Numbered from the stretch's first letter, positions 23,241-36,723 are shown. The stretch: 64,000 nucleotides of DNA from Ceratorhiza oryzae-sativae (GCA_030998015.1 JARWMV010000246.1:186001-250000); one strand, 5' to 3'. Numbers and translations: made by a program. The notes: a model not told the origin generated them from the letters alone.

Positions 23241-24349
23241 CTATCCAAGCACATTTGGCTTGGTCTTTTTCTTTTTCTTTCCAGTATTGAACGATCTCCA
23301 GCTGCCTACGCGTTGCTCTCGGGTCTCTGCCGATGGACCGATGAACATGGTCGGCCAAAGGGTAATTTCACGAAACTGCATACCTTCCCACCGGGCATCT
23401 TCCTCTGCCTTTCGTTTCTTGGCAGCCGATTCTTCTTCCTTGCGTCGGGCCTCCAGGCCTTCGTTGGCGAGATTCATTTTTACGGCTCTGCACAGATTAA
23501 TGACCTGTCGTTCCAAGAAATAGAGTCTCACTTACTTTCTTCTGCGAACTTCGAGGATACCAACACTGTAATTAACAAAGACTACCAACTCAAGGATTAT
23601 ACGTACCTTCCTCGTCAATAAGCATGTCCTTTGCCTTGGCCCTGACTTGGTCCTTAAAACTTGGCACCAGCGATAGCAAGCGAGGATCCGTGTCGCTTAT
23701 CCCTACTGGAAGAGAATTGGCTTTGAGCGTTTGGGCACGGGCTTCGAGCATCACCGCATCCAGCTCGTCCCGCTTTGCTTGGTCGGAGAGATCTGCTTCT
23801 GCCTACACAGTGTCAGTCAAAAGGCCAAACGAAATATTCAAATTGGCTCACTTTTTTGAGAAGGTCAAACGCATCCGTGGCGCGTGGGTGAGTTGCTTTA
23901 TCCGGATGAATGACTTGATCGAGGTTATTAAGAGTATAAAATACAGCTTCAAATACACACTCACAGAGCGAAAGGTGCCTGTAGCGCTTTTTTATGTCTG
24001 CCGGGGTGGCGGTAGTGTCGAGACCAAGAACATCGTAGGGGTTCAGCTTGAACGCTTTCAAGATTCGCTCAACCTGTAAAACTGTGAGTGTGTTGAATTG
24101 CGATTATGGGCACTAGCTTACCTCGACATCACGCTGAAAGGCCGAGGCCTCGCGCGCCAGCAGTTTGTCGAGATCTATGAGCGACGTGTCAGTAGCATTG
24201 GTGCTGGAGCCAGCGGCGCTAGGTGGGTTTGGCGTAGATTCCGGCGGGGTTGAAGCGGGTTTCTCCTTTTCCGAGGTGGTCTCTGTAGTGGTTTCTGGGA
24301 CGGAAGGCTTTGCAGCAGGGGGTGATGCTGGAGGTGGAGAAGGCGCCAT
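23241..24349 (-). CDS. DNAJC8: DNAJC8-like (Spf31) J-domain splicing protein
   Basis: Six exons: 24349-24122, 24073-23965, 23913-23852, 23802-23607, 23548-23536 and 23487-23241, 284 aa. A Pro/Thr-rich head is followed by a J domain: LNPYDVLGLDTTATPADIKK, then after an intron FIHPDKATHPRATDAFDLLKK with the HPD triplet. Next come a DQVRAKAKDMLIDEE helix, a basic coiled segment (GLEARRKEEESAAKKRKAEE), an REITLWPTMF-containing region and a Lys-rich tail (GKKKKKTKP) that looks like a nuclear signal. DNAJC8 is a nuclear, spliceosome-associated protein in other eukaryotes. One exon is only 13 nt. It is tail to tail with the other J-domain gene. Confidence 0.88.
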
Positions 24350-24470
24350 GGTTGCCCAATGCTAGGTGAATAGGTTACGTAAACTTACAACATGTTTGAT
24401 TAGCGCTGGGTCCTCGACCGAAACTATTCAGATATATTATGGCCCCTGCTGTGATTGAAATCTATCACTA

Positions 24471-25309
24471 GTGTGCGGCCGCGTTCGCAGCCCAAAGGTT
24501 CCTTCGCCTACTATTTATGGACGAGTCCAAGATAAAAACTTCACGCACCACCGAGCTTGCGCACGCTATGTTTCGATTAGAGAGGTACTTTTAGCCAAAG
24601 ATACTTCGACCGTCACATATGGCGTCCCGTGTAATGCAAAAGTTAATTTAAACTTTTATATTGGGTAAGTTGTATAGTTTTAGTTCTGTGACGCCCATAA
24701 CTGCGGCCATAGCGGCCGTACCATACATATTCACCCCTTGGATCCGATTGTTGTGAACGCAGCTCTACCAGGTGGACAAAAATTTACAGCCTGCATCGAC
24801 GCGTCACAGGTGTTTACAGCCAAGCGGGTGAACGAATCGTTGACCCTATTCTTGGGGACACATTCGCCAGTATATTTCTCCTGCTGCCCGCATTCATTCA
24901 CCCAACGCATCCATTTTGGAGCTCAGAAACGCATACACTGTGCACTACTTTGGGGATATGGGCAATGATAATTCCAGAGAGCCCAATGGGAATCCATTCA
25001 TCGAACGTCACCCATTGACCGAAGCCGTTCAGGAAAGCTTCGAATTGCAGTCAGCGTGTCAGGCGTATCTAAAGACTTTAACTCTACTAGCAAATGTGAG
25101 CACCATTACCTCCAGGAGTCCCAGGTTATTACGAGCGCGAATAGGCCTCGATATAGGCTGGGTTCGTCAAAGAGAATGGGATGGGCTTTATTACTGTTAC
25201 CATGAGCGCTGTGCAATATGGGAAAGTTAAATTTGGTCCAAGGGATCCAGTCCCTTATTTGCAAAAGTATTCCGCGTTTTCCGTAAAAATAAAATTCAGC
25301 GTTGCCAAT
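24471..25309 (+). pseudogene. 5'-truncated A1 aspartic peptidase remnant
   Basis: An open reading from about 24471 splices through 24668|24717 (48-nt intron), 24810|24872 (61 nt) and 25089|25150 (about 60 nt). It reads like the C-terminal half of a basidiomycete pepsin-family protease: VTYGVPCNAKVNLNFYIGG, then IHPLDP, CIDASQ, SILELRNAYTVHYFGD and NPFIERHPLTEA, matching the family's 'GG..YPI', 'C.G', 'LRN.Y.....GD' and '.Y.QLL.....EA' features. Neither catalytic D-[ST]-G motif is present, and there is no room for the N-terminal lobe because the DNAJC8 start lies only about 120 bp away on the other strand. After LTLLAN the resemblance ends, though the frame stays open to 25309. No start ATG is obvious. 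Best read as a broken or transposed gene fragment. Confidence 0.5.
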
Positions 25310-25566
25310 GTACAGAAGATATGATGCATTTAATCATCCGACCCATGACCTTTTGCCTACATTCCCCATGCTCTTACTGGGATATTTCGGCTTTAGTGCT
25401 GGTTTGACGAAACAAGGCCAAATAGGTGAGCTCACGTGCATCCCCCACTTTTCTTGGACGGCTACGAAACCTCAGAATGAATGAGTCAAACCTGAAAAAA
25501 TATATCTCCGTGAGAGTGTTAATAATGTTTAAACAGCGACATACTAATCCTTCCTCGCAAGTGTAG

Positions 25567-26650
25567 TTGGCCTATTTCGAGGCTCGTAGCCAACAGACTA
25601 ACGTTGGTCGTCGTCAGCTAAAGCTTCAGATAATCAACCGTTTCTGGAGTTACTCTAGAGCAGAAAAGAACGAACTTGTCCAAAAGGTGACTCAACACTC
25701 TGGCGACAACCCTTTCTAATGTTGAATATTCATATTCATCAGGCTGTGGCTTCAAGCGTAGAGGCTTCATTGTCGGAAACGGATCCTGATCCACACGATG
25801 TACCGGGTCTGACCGACAGCAAGGCGATCGGGACTCGCGGCATCATCGTTAGAACTCACTTTGACCCGACCGCTGAGGTCGCGTGGAATAGCTTCATGTC
25901 ATCCCTCGAGGACTTGGAACGTCGTTCACTTCGTGATATCGTTGATTCTCAGATGGATGCAGACAGCGAAAGTGAAAGCGAGGAGGAAGACGAAACACAG
26001 GAGAGCAGCAATGTAACAGAACAAAAAGAGACACAAGATGCAGATATGGAAGCAGAAAATCAACTCTCGACAGCAACTCTCGCCTACGAAACTGACGCAA
26101 TATTCATTATTGTCGATCCTACGAGGCAACCTCCAGGCAGAGTATCACTCGAACTGTTGTCAGACGCGTCCAACATAAAATTACTTAGGATATTTAACGA
26201 CGCTTCTATCGCACCCTGCCCTCCACTACCAGCCAATGCTCCCAAGCGTATTAGGCCTGGGCACCGATTGATTGACGAAGACGAGCTTCAAGTACGCACT
26301 ACCATACCTTGTAACATTGGCTCAACGATAAAACTTGTTTCTTTCAGGAAATTTACGCGGGGCCAATAATTTGGGTTTGGGATCAGCAAAGCGCTCGAGA
26401 CCAAACACTTCGCCTAGTTAGCTCAAGAGTATTCGTCTATGGTGACGCAACGTGGGGCGTTTTGAGAGCATCTATGACCCAAGCTAACAAGACCATTGCT
26501 AGGGCTGACTCTTGGAGAGTAAAAGCTACACACATGTGGGATCTCCAGGTCAACATGGACGCTGGTATGAGAGTCGACTTTAGTGGGGGAGTCAATGGCG
26601 GGTGGGATATGAACGAACGCTCACGTAACTTGAAAGATGCGTTAAGTTGA
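25567..26650 (+). CDS. Unrecognised gene (possibly partial) with acidic segment
   Basis: Three exons fit well: 25567-25686, 25743-26291 and 26348-26650, with two introns of exactly 56 nt and correct phase. The first begins LAYFEARSQQTNVGRRQLKL and lacks an ATG, so a 5' exon is missing or the gene is broken. The middle exon carries an acidic low-complexity stretch (DADSESESEEEDETQESS), then AYETDAIFIIVDPTRQPPGR. The last reads EIYAGPIIWVWDQQSARDQ and SRVFVYGDATWGVLRASM and ends at TGA 26650. The even coding quality argues for a real gene, but I do not recognise it. It might be joined to the peptidase-like exons just upstream as one chimeric transcript. Confidence 0.55.
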
Positions 26651-26892
26651 ATGATTCGGTAAGTGAATGGCGCCCAGTCATATTAAGTATTCTAACCACA
26701 GTTAGGTTTCAGCTCTGGAATAACATATATATCACGAGCGTTGAAAACGACTTAGTATGTTGAACCTGCGACCATTCTCGATAGATTGATAGCGCCCGAT
26801 CCCTCAATCTCGGGGGTTAGGAATATCTCAGCAATAGAGCTCTATACCCAATAGAGCTCTTGTCTTCTATGCATCCTTAACTTCCACCTAGC

Positions 26893-27550
26893 TTGGATAC
26901 ACCATTTATCTTAAGCTTCAGGTTTGTGGCTGCCCTGGTTTAACTAACATCGGAACCCATGTTTCAGAACCTTCAGGCGTCCTAGTCGTTCCAATATAGG
27001 AGAATATACCTCTTCGTGATTCAGGTCATCAAGAAACATGGTCTTAGTCTCTATTTGGTGGCAGTTGGCAGCGAAAACACAGGACTCGCATTAGCGTGGG
27101 TCGGCAAATCACCAGATAGCACGAAGGGATCCCCAACAAATCATCTATTGAGAATTCCAGGGTGTCCGCGTTTCAACTTTTTGCCACGGCTGTGGATCTC
27201 TAGTGTTACGGGCTACGATAGTCGACGTCCCCACCAAGGGAATCAATGCGTGCACGCGATGCTGGACGAGGAACGATTGTGTGAAGACGTTCCTTGGGCC
27301 TACGCTATTTAAAATATCGTTTATGATATTGCCTTATTTCCGCTACACCTCAAGTGTCTTAGTCCCCCACGGTAGCCATCCTGCCGCACATGCATCCTCC
27401 AAGGTTTACGTTACTTATTCACAGATCCTTCCACTCGGTGGCTCATTCAACGATGATACGTCAAATGTTGGACGAATTCTGCGTGACATTATGCCGGAAG
27501 CGATCTTCTGTAGTGTTAGAGAGTGTGTCCTTTTGCGTAGTGTGGTTTAA
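26893..27550 (+). pseudogene. Decayed serine/threonine dehydratase copy
   Basis: Broken copy of the PLP dehydratase found intact at 28.6-30.3 kb, same strand. Matching blocks in order: GYTIYLKLQ (about 26894-26920) versus GYDIYLKLE; after an intron, NLQAS-stop-SFQYR (26968-27000) versus SLQPSQSFKYR; VAVGSENTGLALAWVGK (about 27058-27110) versus VTASGGNAGLALAWAGK; RATIVDVP (about 27205-27230), typical of the family; and PEAIFCSV (about 27494-27517) versus PDAILCSV. The Gln codon before the PLP motif is TAG (26983-26985) and the PLP lysine codon is CAA (26992-26994), so it cannot be active. The glycine loop after CSV is also lost, and frames shift between blocks. Confidence 0.72.
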
Positions 27551-28632
27551 GGGGCGATTGAGAACAAAGTGGGTTAGAGCGCATATACTCTCAGCCTTCG
27601 CTAACAACGAGATTAACATAGCTCGGATTATCACCTGGTAGATCCACGCGGCTGACGCATATCATCTGACTCTCCTAGCCAATTCTGGTAATCCTGGCAT
27701 TGGGCAACTCGTTTACTCAATCACAATGTTATCGCTGGTGACTAAAACTTCTGGTGGCCCGTAGTTGTGGTTGAACTCAAAGTTTGTTGATCTTCAGGCG
27801 GTAACAAGGCTTGCTGGATTAATATCGCCATATTAGAACTCTCATCCATTGCTCCCGAAGCGACTTCACCCCGAACCACGTTCCCTAGCGCTGGTTTCGG
27901 TTAAGCTACGATTAGGACGTCAATCCAAAGAAGCTCAAGAACCATAAAGTTGCTTCAGCTTGACGGTTATCGACATGCTGCTGACGTACCGTTCCCACTA
28001 CCCCTGTATTTCCAAGTGAGCGACATAATGACGTATCGCAAAGTGTAACGTTGACGGCGCATTGCGAACAAACAAAATAGTATAGTGAACGTTCGCAGCT
28101 ATGCCCTTAGCTTTTGGGGCTTCTCCGGGATTTGAGGATGATGGGCTCAAAATTGTTTTAGCCGGTTTCATATCCAAGCCCATTGTGTTTCTAACTAAAA
28201 GACCCGTCATATTGACTTCAGCTGTATTTTCGCTCCGCGGTTGATCCAAACCGACAACTCACGACAAGGAATGGTGCCATGCCGTCATGATTTGTCAGGC
28301 ATTTCCGGCCTCAAGATAACTTACCAACAAATAATAATAGAACCAGCCCGGGTTGAAGCTAGCACGTTGACGGGTGTTAAGTGAGTGAGGTGTGGCACTT
28401 CATCCACAAGCTTAGTGTTCATTATTTCCCACTCCGAATGTGCAGTACAGATATGCTGTAAACCCTATAGAAAATACTAGAAACCAGCTAGTGCTAAGCG
28501 AAGTTAATCCACGTCACTCCTGTGTTTGTAAATGATATGACTCGCACATTGCTTATTCATTGACTAAAATCCGGGCATATAACTACGGAGTACGGAATCC
28601 AACTATCACTTGCCAACCCTCCCAAGGCCACC
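27551..28632. other. Non-coding or fully decayed region
   Basis: About 1.1 kb upstream of the intact dehydratase. May hold further unreadable remains of the dehydratase duplicate. No feature can be supported. Confidence 0.35.
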
Positions 28633-30309
28633 ATGGAGAACAAGATCGGTGATGATCCAGGCATGTCTATCATCGATCCTGATAACCCGATGTATATCGA
28701 AACCCCACTCGTTTTCGCCCCTCTCATGTCCAGTCGGCTGGGATATGATATCTATCTCAAACTTGAAGCGAGTAAAGCAACTACACGTTGTTAATACTAA
28801 ACGAAAACTTTTATTGTAGAGTCTGCAACCTTCTCAGTCATTCAAATACAGAGGGATGTCACTATTCGCTGCACGAGCGGTCAGGGAGCACGGCCCGAAG
28901 GTACATCTCGTCACGGCAAGTGGAGGAAATGCAGGGCTCGCCCTGGCATGGGCTGGTAAAGCACTTGGTATGTGGAAGGCCTTGCCTAGATAATTGTCTC
29001 AGACTAATACCTACAAAGGGGTGCGCACATCTATCTATATACCTTCAGCGGCGCACGAAGTTAAACCGGCTTTGGTTGCCGCTGGTGCCGAAGTAGTCAT
29101 TGGGGGCAAGGACTATGCGGCAGCGTTAGAAAGTGCGCGGGAGCTTTGCTCAAGCACTGAGCATGCGTATGTGTCAATAAACGTTCAAAATTTGCTGAGA
29201 AACTAATAATTTCCTGAAGCGTGCTCTTCCACGCATATGGTGGGTCGTTCTTCAGCTAGTGGGGATGGAAGGCACTAATTATTACTAAGACCACCCAACA
29301 CTATGGGAAGGGCATTCTACTCTAGTCCACGAGGCCGCTCGGCAGTTACCTGGTGGGGTCAAACCTGACGCTATTCTTTGCAGCGTCGGAGGGGCCGGAT
29401 TGTTAGGCGGGGTTCTGCGTGGTGTCAGTGACGTAGGATGGGATCAAAGTAGGCTGAGAACACTTGCAACTCGAATGGCTAGGTGATTATCCTTCCATCG
29501 CAGCTCAGGTCATTAGCTTTGAAACATATGGTTCAAACTGCTTCCATCTATCACTCCTAGCAAACGCCAAGGATAAAAAGAGCCACGAATTGATCCCGAG
29601 CGAGGCTGAGATACTCAAAAAACCAAGTGTCTCTCCTGGTACACAGGTGAGAGTGTGATTTCAGCGTGTCCGTGTAATCTCATCAGTTTACCAAATAGTC
29701 GGACGTCGCTGTCGTACACCTTTCCTCAATCACCTCTAAAGCTGCATCGCTCGGTGCGCCTTCTCCCGCTCAAGCTGTTCTGGAGCAGGCACTGGATCGG
29801 AAATCTCGAGCTGGCCAGGATCCTAGCCATTTCGGCGGTCTTACAGCAGTAACCGTTTCAGACGAAGTCGCGATGCGCGGAACTCTTGGATTCCTCGGTA
29901 TGGCAATTGACATAAAATAACCACCAGGCTTGCTAATATTTTGTGAATGACAGATGAGCAAAAGATGCTTGTTGAGTTGGGTTGTGCTGTAACATTGTCG
30001 CCCGCATACATACCGGGATTTTTACAGAAACTAGTTCCAAAAGTGACAGAAGGTGAACGAATAACATATTTCATTTAAGGCGACGCTGATTGGGTATTGA
30101 CAACAGCACATCGCCCTGTTGTTGTTTTCGTTGTGTGCGGGGGGTCTAAGATACTTTTGAGCGACCTCGAACATTATCAGTCTATTATCAAGAACTCTGG
30201 CGAGCGAGGGCTGGCTTCTGATTGCAAACGAATCATGATCGACTCTAACGTTGGCCTCGATGAGCAGGAAGGGATGAGCGTTACGAGCACACCAACCAAA
30301 GCTCCTTAG
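28633..30309 (+). CDS. L-serine/L-threonine dehydratase (PLP fold type II)
   Basis: Deaminates serine or threonine to the 2-oxo acid and ammonia. The protein starts MENKIGDDPGMSIIDP. The PLP lysine lies in PSQSFKYRGMS (AAA at 28844-28846), the substrate loop in TASGGNAGLALAW, and the phosphate-binding glycine loop in CSVGGAGLLGGVLRG. Further blocks are HAYDHPTLWEGHSTLVHEAARQ, SFETYGSNCFHLSL, LSSITSKAASLGA and, near the end, ADWVLTTAHRPVVVFVVCGG. Exons are separated by roughly 50-60 nt introns. The first intron (28768-28819) begins GC: only GAA|gcgagt to tag|AGT gives the family's KLE-x-LQPS reading. The 3' end lies 58 bp from the ADE12 stop codon, which comes from the opposite strand. Confidence 0.9.
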
Positions 30310-30367
30310 ATTACTCTTGTAAAGGCTATTCAACAATCTATTTAGATAGAATACTTTACATATAACT

Positions 30368-32242
<1,875 letters not shown>

Positions 32243-34265
32243 ATGGTTTCCTCACATATGCCCGATGCGCTCTATGCGCCAACTCAGGTCATTCAATATC
32301 TCTGGAAAACGTTGCTGGAGACATCGGCTCAACACGATATTCTCAAGCTCATGTATGTCGCTGGCAGACGTTTAAATGTGTTCGTCGACTAACCCTCCCC
32401 AGCGACGAGTTCCCTGGCGTGGTAGATGCACATTTCCGGAACGCAGTGAACTTGGGGAGTGGCCTGAAAGAGGTGGGTTGTACTCTTTTGTACGACCCCT
32501 GTAACTCATGGTCCAGCAGATTCGCAGCCCTCGGACATATCGTGCGCTCGAGTCGACACAGGATCGAACGCTTGTACGTATGCGACTAATGGTGCAAGAC
32601 AACTCAATATCACCGGAAATATACCTCGCTCAGCAACCGAATGAAACTCCTGGTGGTTGGGCAGTGGAACATCCTCAAAGTCCGGTGGCCGAAGGCAACG
32701 AATGCCATCCTATGTTCTCTTCGGGGGAAGTGGACTACGCCAAGTTGCGCGAGCGACATGTGTTTTGGGCCGTACAAGTACCTGGCGAGTCCAGTTGGCC
32801 TTCGCAACTACTAGATGGAGATACCGGGCGTTGTGCTGAGGCAACGACCGACGAAGAACCTCCTTTTTGTGCTTATAAATCACCGAACGGAGAACTTGGA
32901 TTGCAACTCAAGATCTATGGGAAAGCCCCAAAACTGTCCCCGACTGATGTCGGAACCTTTGTTGGCATCTTGGATCATGAGCCGTATGCTGGGAACCAGT
33001 CACACGACTCACCTTTGATCCCTACTCTTCACGTTGTTTACTGGCAGCCAAACCCAGTTACTCTTCTTCAAGAATCAGAGTTTCCACCCTTAGATCCGGA
33101 CAGCTCCCGGGCTGACTGGTTAACATTGATTGATTCGATAGCAGAAGCGTTGGGGGGTGATCTAGATGCAGCTAAACTAGTTGCGCTGTGCGTTACGTCT
33201 GGTGGGTAAGTGAGATCAATCGCACCGAGTTTAGACGCAACTGATGGACCAACGATACTCAGACGTGATTCGAAATCACCAACCAATTCTCCTATCTCGA
33301 TTACCCTGGCCGGGTTCCCGGCAGCCCCATCACCTAGTTCTATTCCCACCATTGCGGCGATCCTAGAGCAACTGCTTCCTTTGGTCTCGCATATACCCCT
33401 TAGTTTAGATGTTCTCAACACTACGAGCATGGCCCCTTACTCCGAGCCATCTAGGGAGGACCTCAGTGCAGGGCGTCTTCAATTACCAGCGGGATCTTTA
33501 GTCATCTTTGATGAACGGGTTGAGGAAGGCAAACTGATTGAGAAAGGTAGCGCCAGTCGTTCTAAAGACAGCGAGGTTAGACTAAAGTGTAATCGACGTC
33601 TCAGGCGTCGAGAACGTGAGGACGATTCAAGACGTTCTATTGAGACAAACTCTTTCCTATCGATTTCCTTACAGCTCCTTTGATTTTAAAACTAACATTA
33701 ATTCAGTTGTCGTGACTGAAGGGAAAAGAGAAGCATTGTTTGTCAAGGTAAGCGCCTCCAACATCGTTTTCCCACAGCCTTTCAACCGCCACTGACACAA
33801 TCGATGGTATCATTAGACAGACTTGTGTATTCCTGTCCGCCCTCGCGCAAATTCCAACCTCTACGCTTCACCACCAACACACGACAAACTGTATGCACTT
33901 CGAAGGCTCATGTTTCGAATCAAGACCGGAAATCAGACCGGTCTCAAGGCTGCACCTACTCTCAGCGAACACGTCCAGGAGATGTTCGTACGTGAGAGAC
34001 AAACCGAACGTGCTTCTGGTGGACGGAAGGACGACATCTCCGCCGCCGACGAGTATGGGGTTCGCATGAGGTTATCCAAGTTCGTTTTGGACGTTTTAAG
34101 AGTACACTTCGGCTATTGGAAGCTAATCTTCCGTTCCGCAGGACAATGTCGCTGGCTTTAGGCCTGAACGAGATCACTTGTGAAGTCTTTGACGAGGTGG
34201 TTGATCTGGATAAGCGCCGCATACAAAGGCTTAAAGAGATCCCGCTTGGTTCCGGACCTGTTTAG
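32243..34265 (+). CDS. MCMBP: MCM complex-binding protein (MCMBP/ETG1 family)
   Basis: Seven exons: 32243-32352, 32403-32472, 32520-33205, 33263-33546, 33605-33747, 33818-34070 and 34142-34265. Family blocks: the early motif VRMRLMVQDNSISPEIYL, then HVVYWQPNP, the mid block LQLPAGSLVIFDERVEEGKL, VENVRTIQDVLLRQTLSYRF, then TDLCIPVRPRANSNLYA and, near the end, DEYGVRMRL|TMSLALGLNEIT. MCMBP binds MCM2-7 in the nucleus and helps assemble or unload it during replication. The exon 3 acceptor is a tandem ccagcag, so Glu or Glu-Gln could be made at the junction. The 3' end is tail to tail with the MFS gene. Confidence 0.88.
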
Positions 34266-34540
34266 TGCTTTTCCTAGTTCCAACCCGGCAATCACCCTGT
34301 ATACAACCATCTGTTACGTCAAAAATTTGTATATCAAAATCGTGTAGTTAATCAAGTAGCAATTGAGTAATTATCGCGTATCAAACACCCCGAGAAAAAA
34401 TGTGCGTGGACAAAAAAGATGATGGACGATGAGATGATGGGATGATGAGGAAGAGCAAACAGAATCAGAACTCGGAAGAACTGGGGCCTGAGCGATCCCC
34501 TTGGAGTTGTTTTGGAAGGGAAGTTTCAAGATATTACGCC

Positions 34541-36723
34541 TTAACGCGGCTTGCCTTCTGTGACACCGCGGGAGGTGTAAATTCCAACAGAGCACACGGT
34601 CAACATGACGACCCAGACAAACTGACCGCCTAGAAGGTCGTGTTCGACAGTGAAAGCAAAGGTCGCGCTAACAAAGAACAATACGTCAGTTCGAGATCGT
34701 TTACGCGACAGCAAGGGGAAACGTACCTGACAAAGGCCGGGCTGAAGATACGGGCCAAACACATCACAGCCTGGAGGAGCCCATTGGTCGAGCCCAGACC
34801 TTCCGGACAAGGAGCGTTAGCTTTCGTAAGGAGCATTTGCATCCTTTCAGTCAAGCCATTCAATTCGATACGCTGTATACCGTACAAACGGACGTGGACT
34901 TACGAAAACGCCAAGCATGAAACCTTGGACATGCATTGCACCATTCCAATACCAATCCAAACTGCGGTCAATGCAGACGGGTCGAGCGTACGCCCTATAC
35001 CCGACTCGTTCGTGTGAGAACCAAGACGAGCGACCAAATTAAGCATGGGCAGGAACGCAAATGCAAATGGCCAGACAAGCATGCAAGACTTGAACAAGGT
35101 CGAGGCCTTCCATCGACGGAGCAGGATAGGCATTATGCCCGCTTGCATCGTAGAAGCTATTATCCCTGAAGCGGCGAGAGCATATCCTATCTGAGAGGGC
35201 TAGAACAAGGGGTCAATGAATTATGACGAGCGCTCAAATCAGGAAGTACATTTGGTCTTACATCAAAGCCAAGCCCGCCCTCATGGATCGGTCTATCAGG
35301 GGTTGTTGTGTTAGTGAGGATGGAACGAACCAGCAAGGGCGAGGAACCTACGAATACGCGAACAAAACAAATACTACATCATACCCCATGGCGATAAAAC
35401 TCATGAAAAAGCAGGAAGCGCACAGTGTTCGAATACCCTCGTTCGCCAACAACCCGGTAATTGAGAAGTCATGCTTGGGTGGAACAACCTCTACCTCTGT
35501 CGAATCTCCCACACACCGGATGTGAGTTGATGGGTTAGTGGCCTCATCGGCAGCTAGGGGTGGCAAGGTTGATGTGGGCGTAGCAGGTCGGAGTGCGGAT
35601 CCGTACGTGTGTTTCACAATTGGCCGGATCGGTGATTCTGGCTGCTTCTCGGCGATTTGTTTACGTTTGGCGGGATGGGATTCTTCCAAGAGATATATGC
35701 GAGTAATACTGTGAAGAATGTGATAGTGGAAGAGACGATGCAAGGGAGTGCGTATGGGTATGATTGGAGAAATCCATGTGTCCACGTAGGGAGCATGTGG
35801 GAGAAACGAGGAATAGGATGCGAAACTGAACCACCAATAAGAGGTCCAATGATGGCACCAATAGGCCAACAGAGTCCGTATAACGGGAACGCTTAGGGAC
35901 AAAGGCACAGGTCAATAGACTATCGCTAAATTTGGGAAATTGAACCTACCGATGTTTGAATTGGTTTCATCGGTGATCTCGCCTAATACTGAATGAATCA
36001 CACTGGAAAGAATTGAAAATTAGATTGTATGCAAATCGATATGGATGGAGCCCACACTCACGAAACATTACCAGAAAGAAGACCGGCTATGTGCCACTAT
36101 TTAGTGATTGAACATGGGCTGCTAGGGAAGCTGGAGCTTACCGATTGTCCGTGCCATAACCATCCACGCAAACGTATTCGAAAGCCCAAAGATTGTGGTG
36201 CTTAAGGCAACGCCGGACAACCCAAACATGATGACAGGCTTGCGGCCCACACGATCTACAGGAATCCCCGGTTAGCACCGGCTAAAATAAATCAGCCTGC
36301 AGGGTTCTCTTACCCGACATTTTACCAAATGCATATATAGTGAATAGCTGGGCGAACGAAAATATGCTATCGACGACGCCCGAGTAGAAGCCAACTTGGG
36401 CAGGGCTCTCCGCAATACCAAGATCTTCTATCATCTGGTTGATGTACGGGAAGATCTACGGGTGAAATAGGGGTCAGTTTTGTGGAGCAAATTGTGACCC
36501 GACCGTTTGGCAGAGGATCGATCGCAGGATGCAAGGCAGCTCACTTGAGTGTAGGCGATGGGCTCTGCCAGGCGAGTCAAACACAATGCCAACAACTGTG
36601 CCTTGGGAGTGGCGTCATTGCAGGTTTGGCTGGGGTAGAAGACTCGACATCGTGAACATAGAGCAAAGGAGTTTCTTCATCTGAGGCATTAAGCTCATCG
36701 CGATTCGTGGTGTGAGAGGACAT
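34541..36723 (-). CDS. MFS transporter (DHA1/ZIFL-like)
   Basis: Multi-exon minus-strand gene. MSSHTTNRDELNASDEETPL leads, after a 56-nt intron in phase 0, into LLALCLTRLAEPIAYTQ and FPYINQMIEDLG (helix 1). The MFS loop 2-3 signature is GKMSDRVGRKPVMMFGLSG. Other helices include FAWMVMARTIG, AFPLYGLCWPIGAIIGPLIGG (after ITDETN) and YALPCIVSSTITFFTVLLAY. A long polar central loop follows. The C-terminus has ATFAFTVEHDLLGGQFVWVV and ends at 34541. Twelve-helix proton antiporters of this type sit in the plasma or vacuolar membrane and export drugs or metal chelates; the substrate cannot be told from sequence. Confidence 0.85.
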
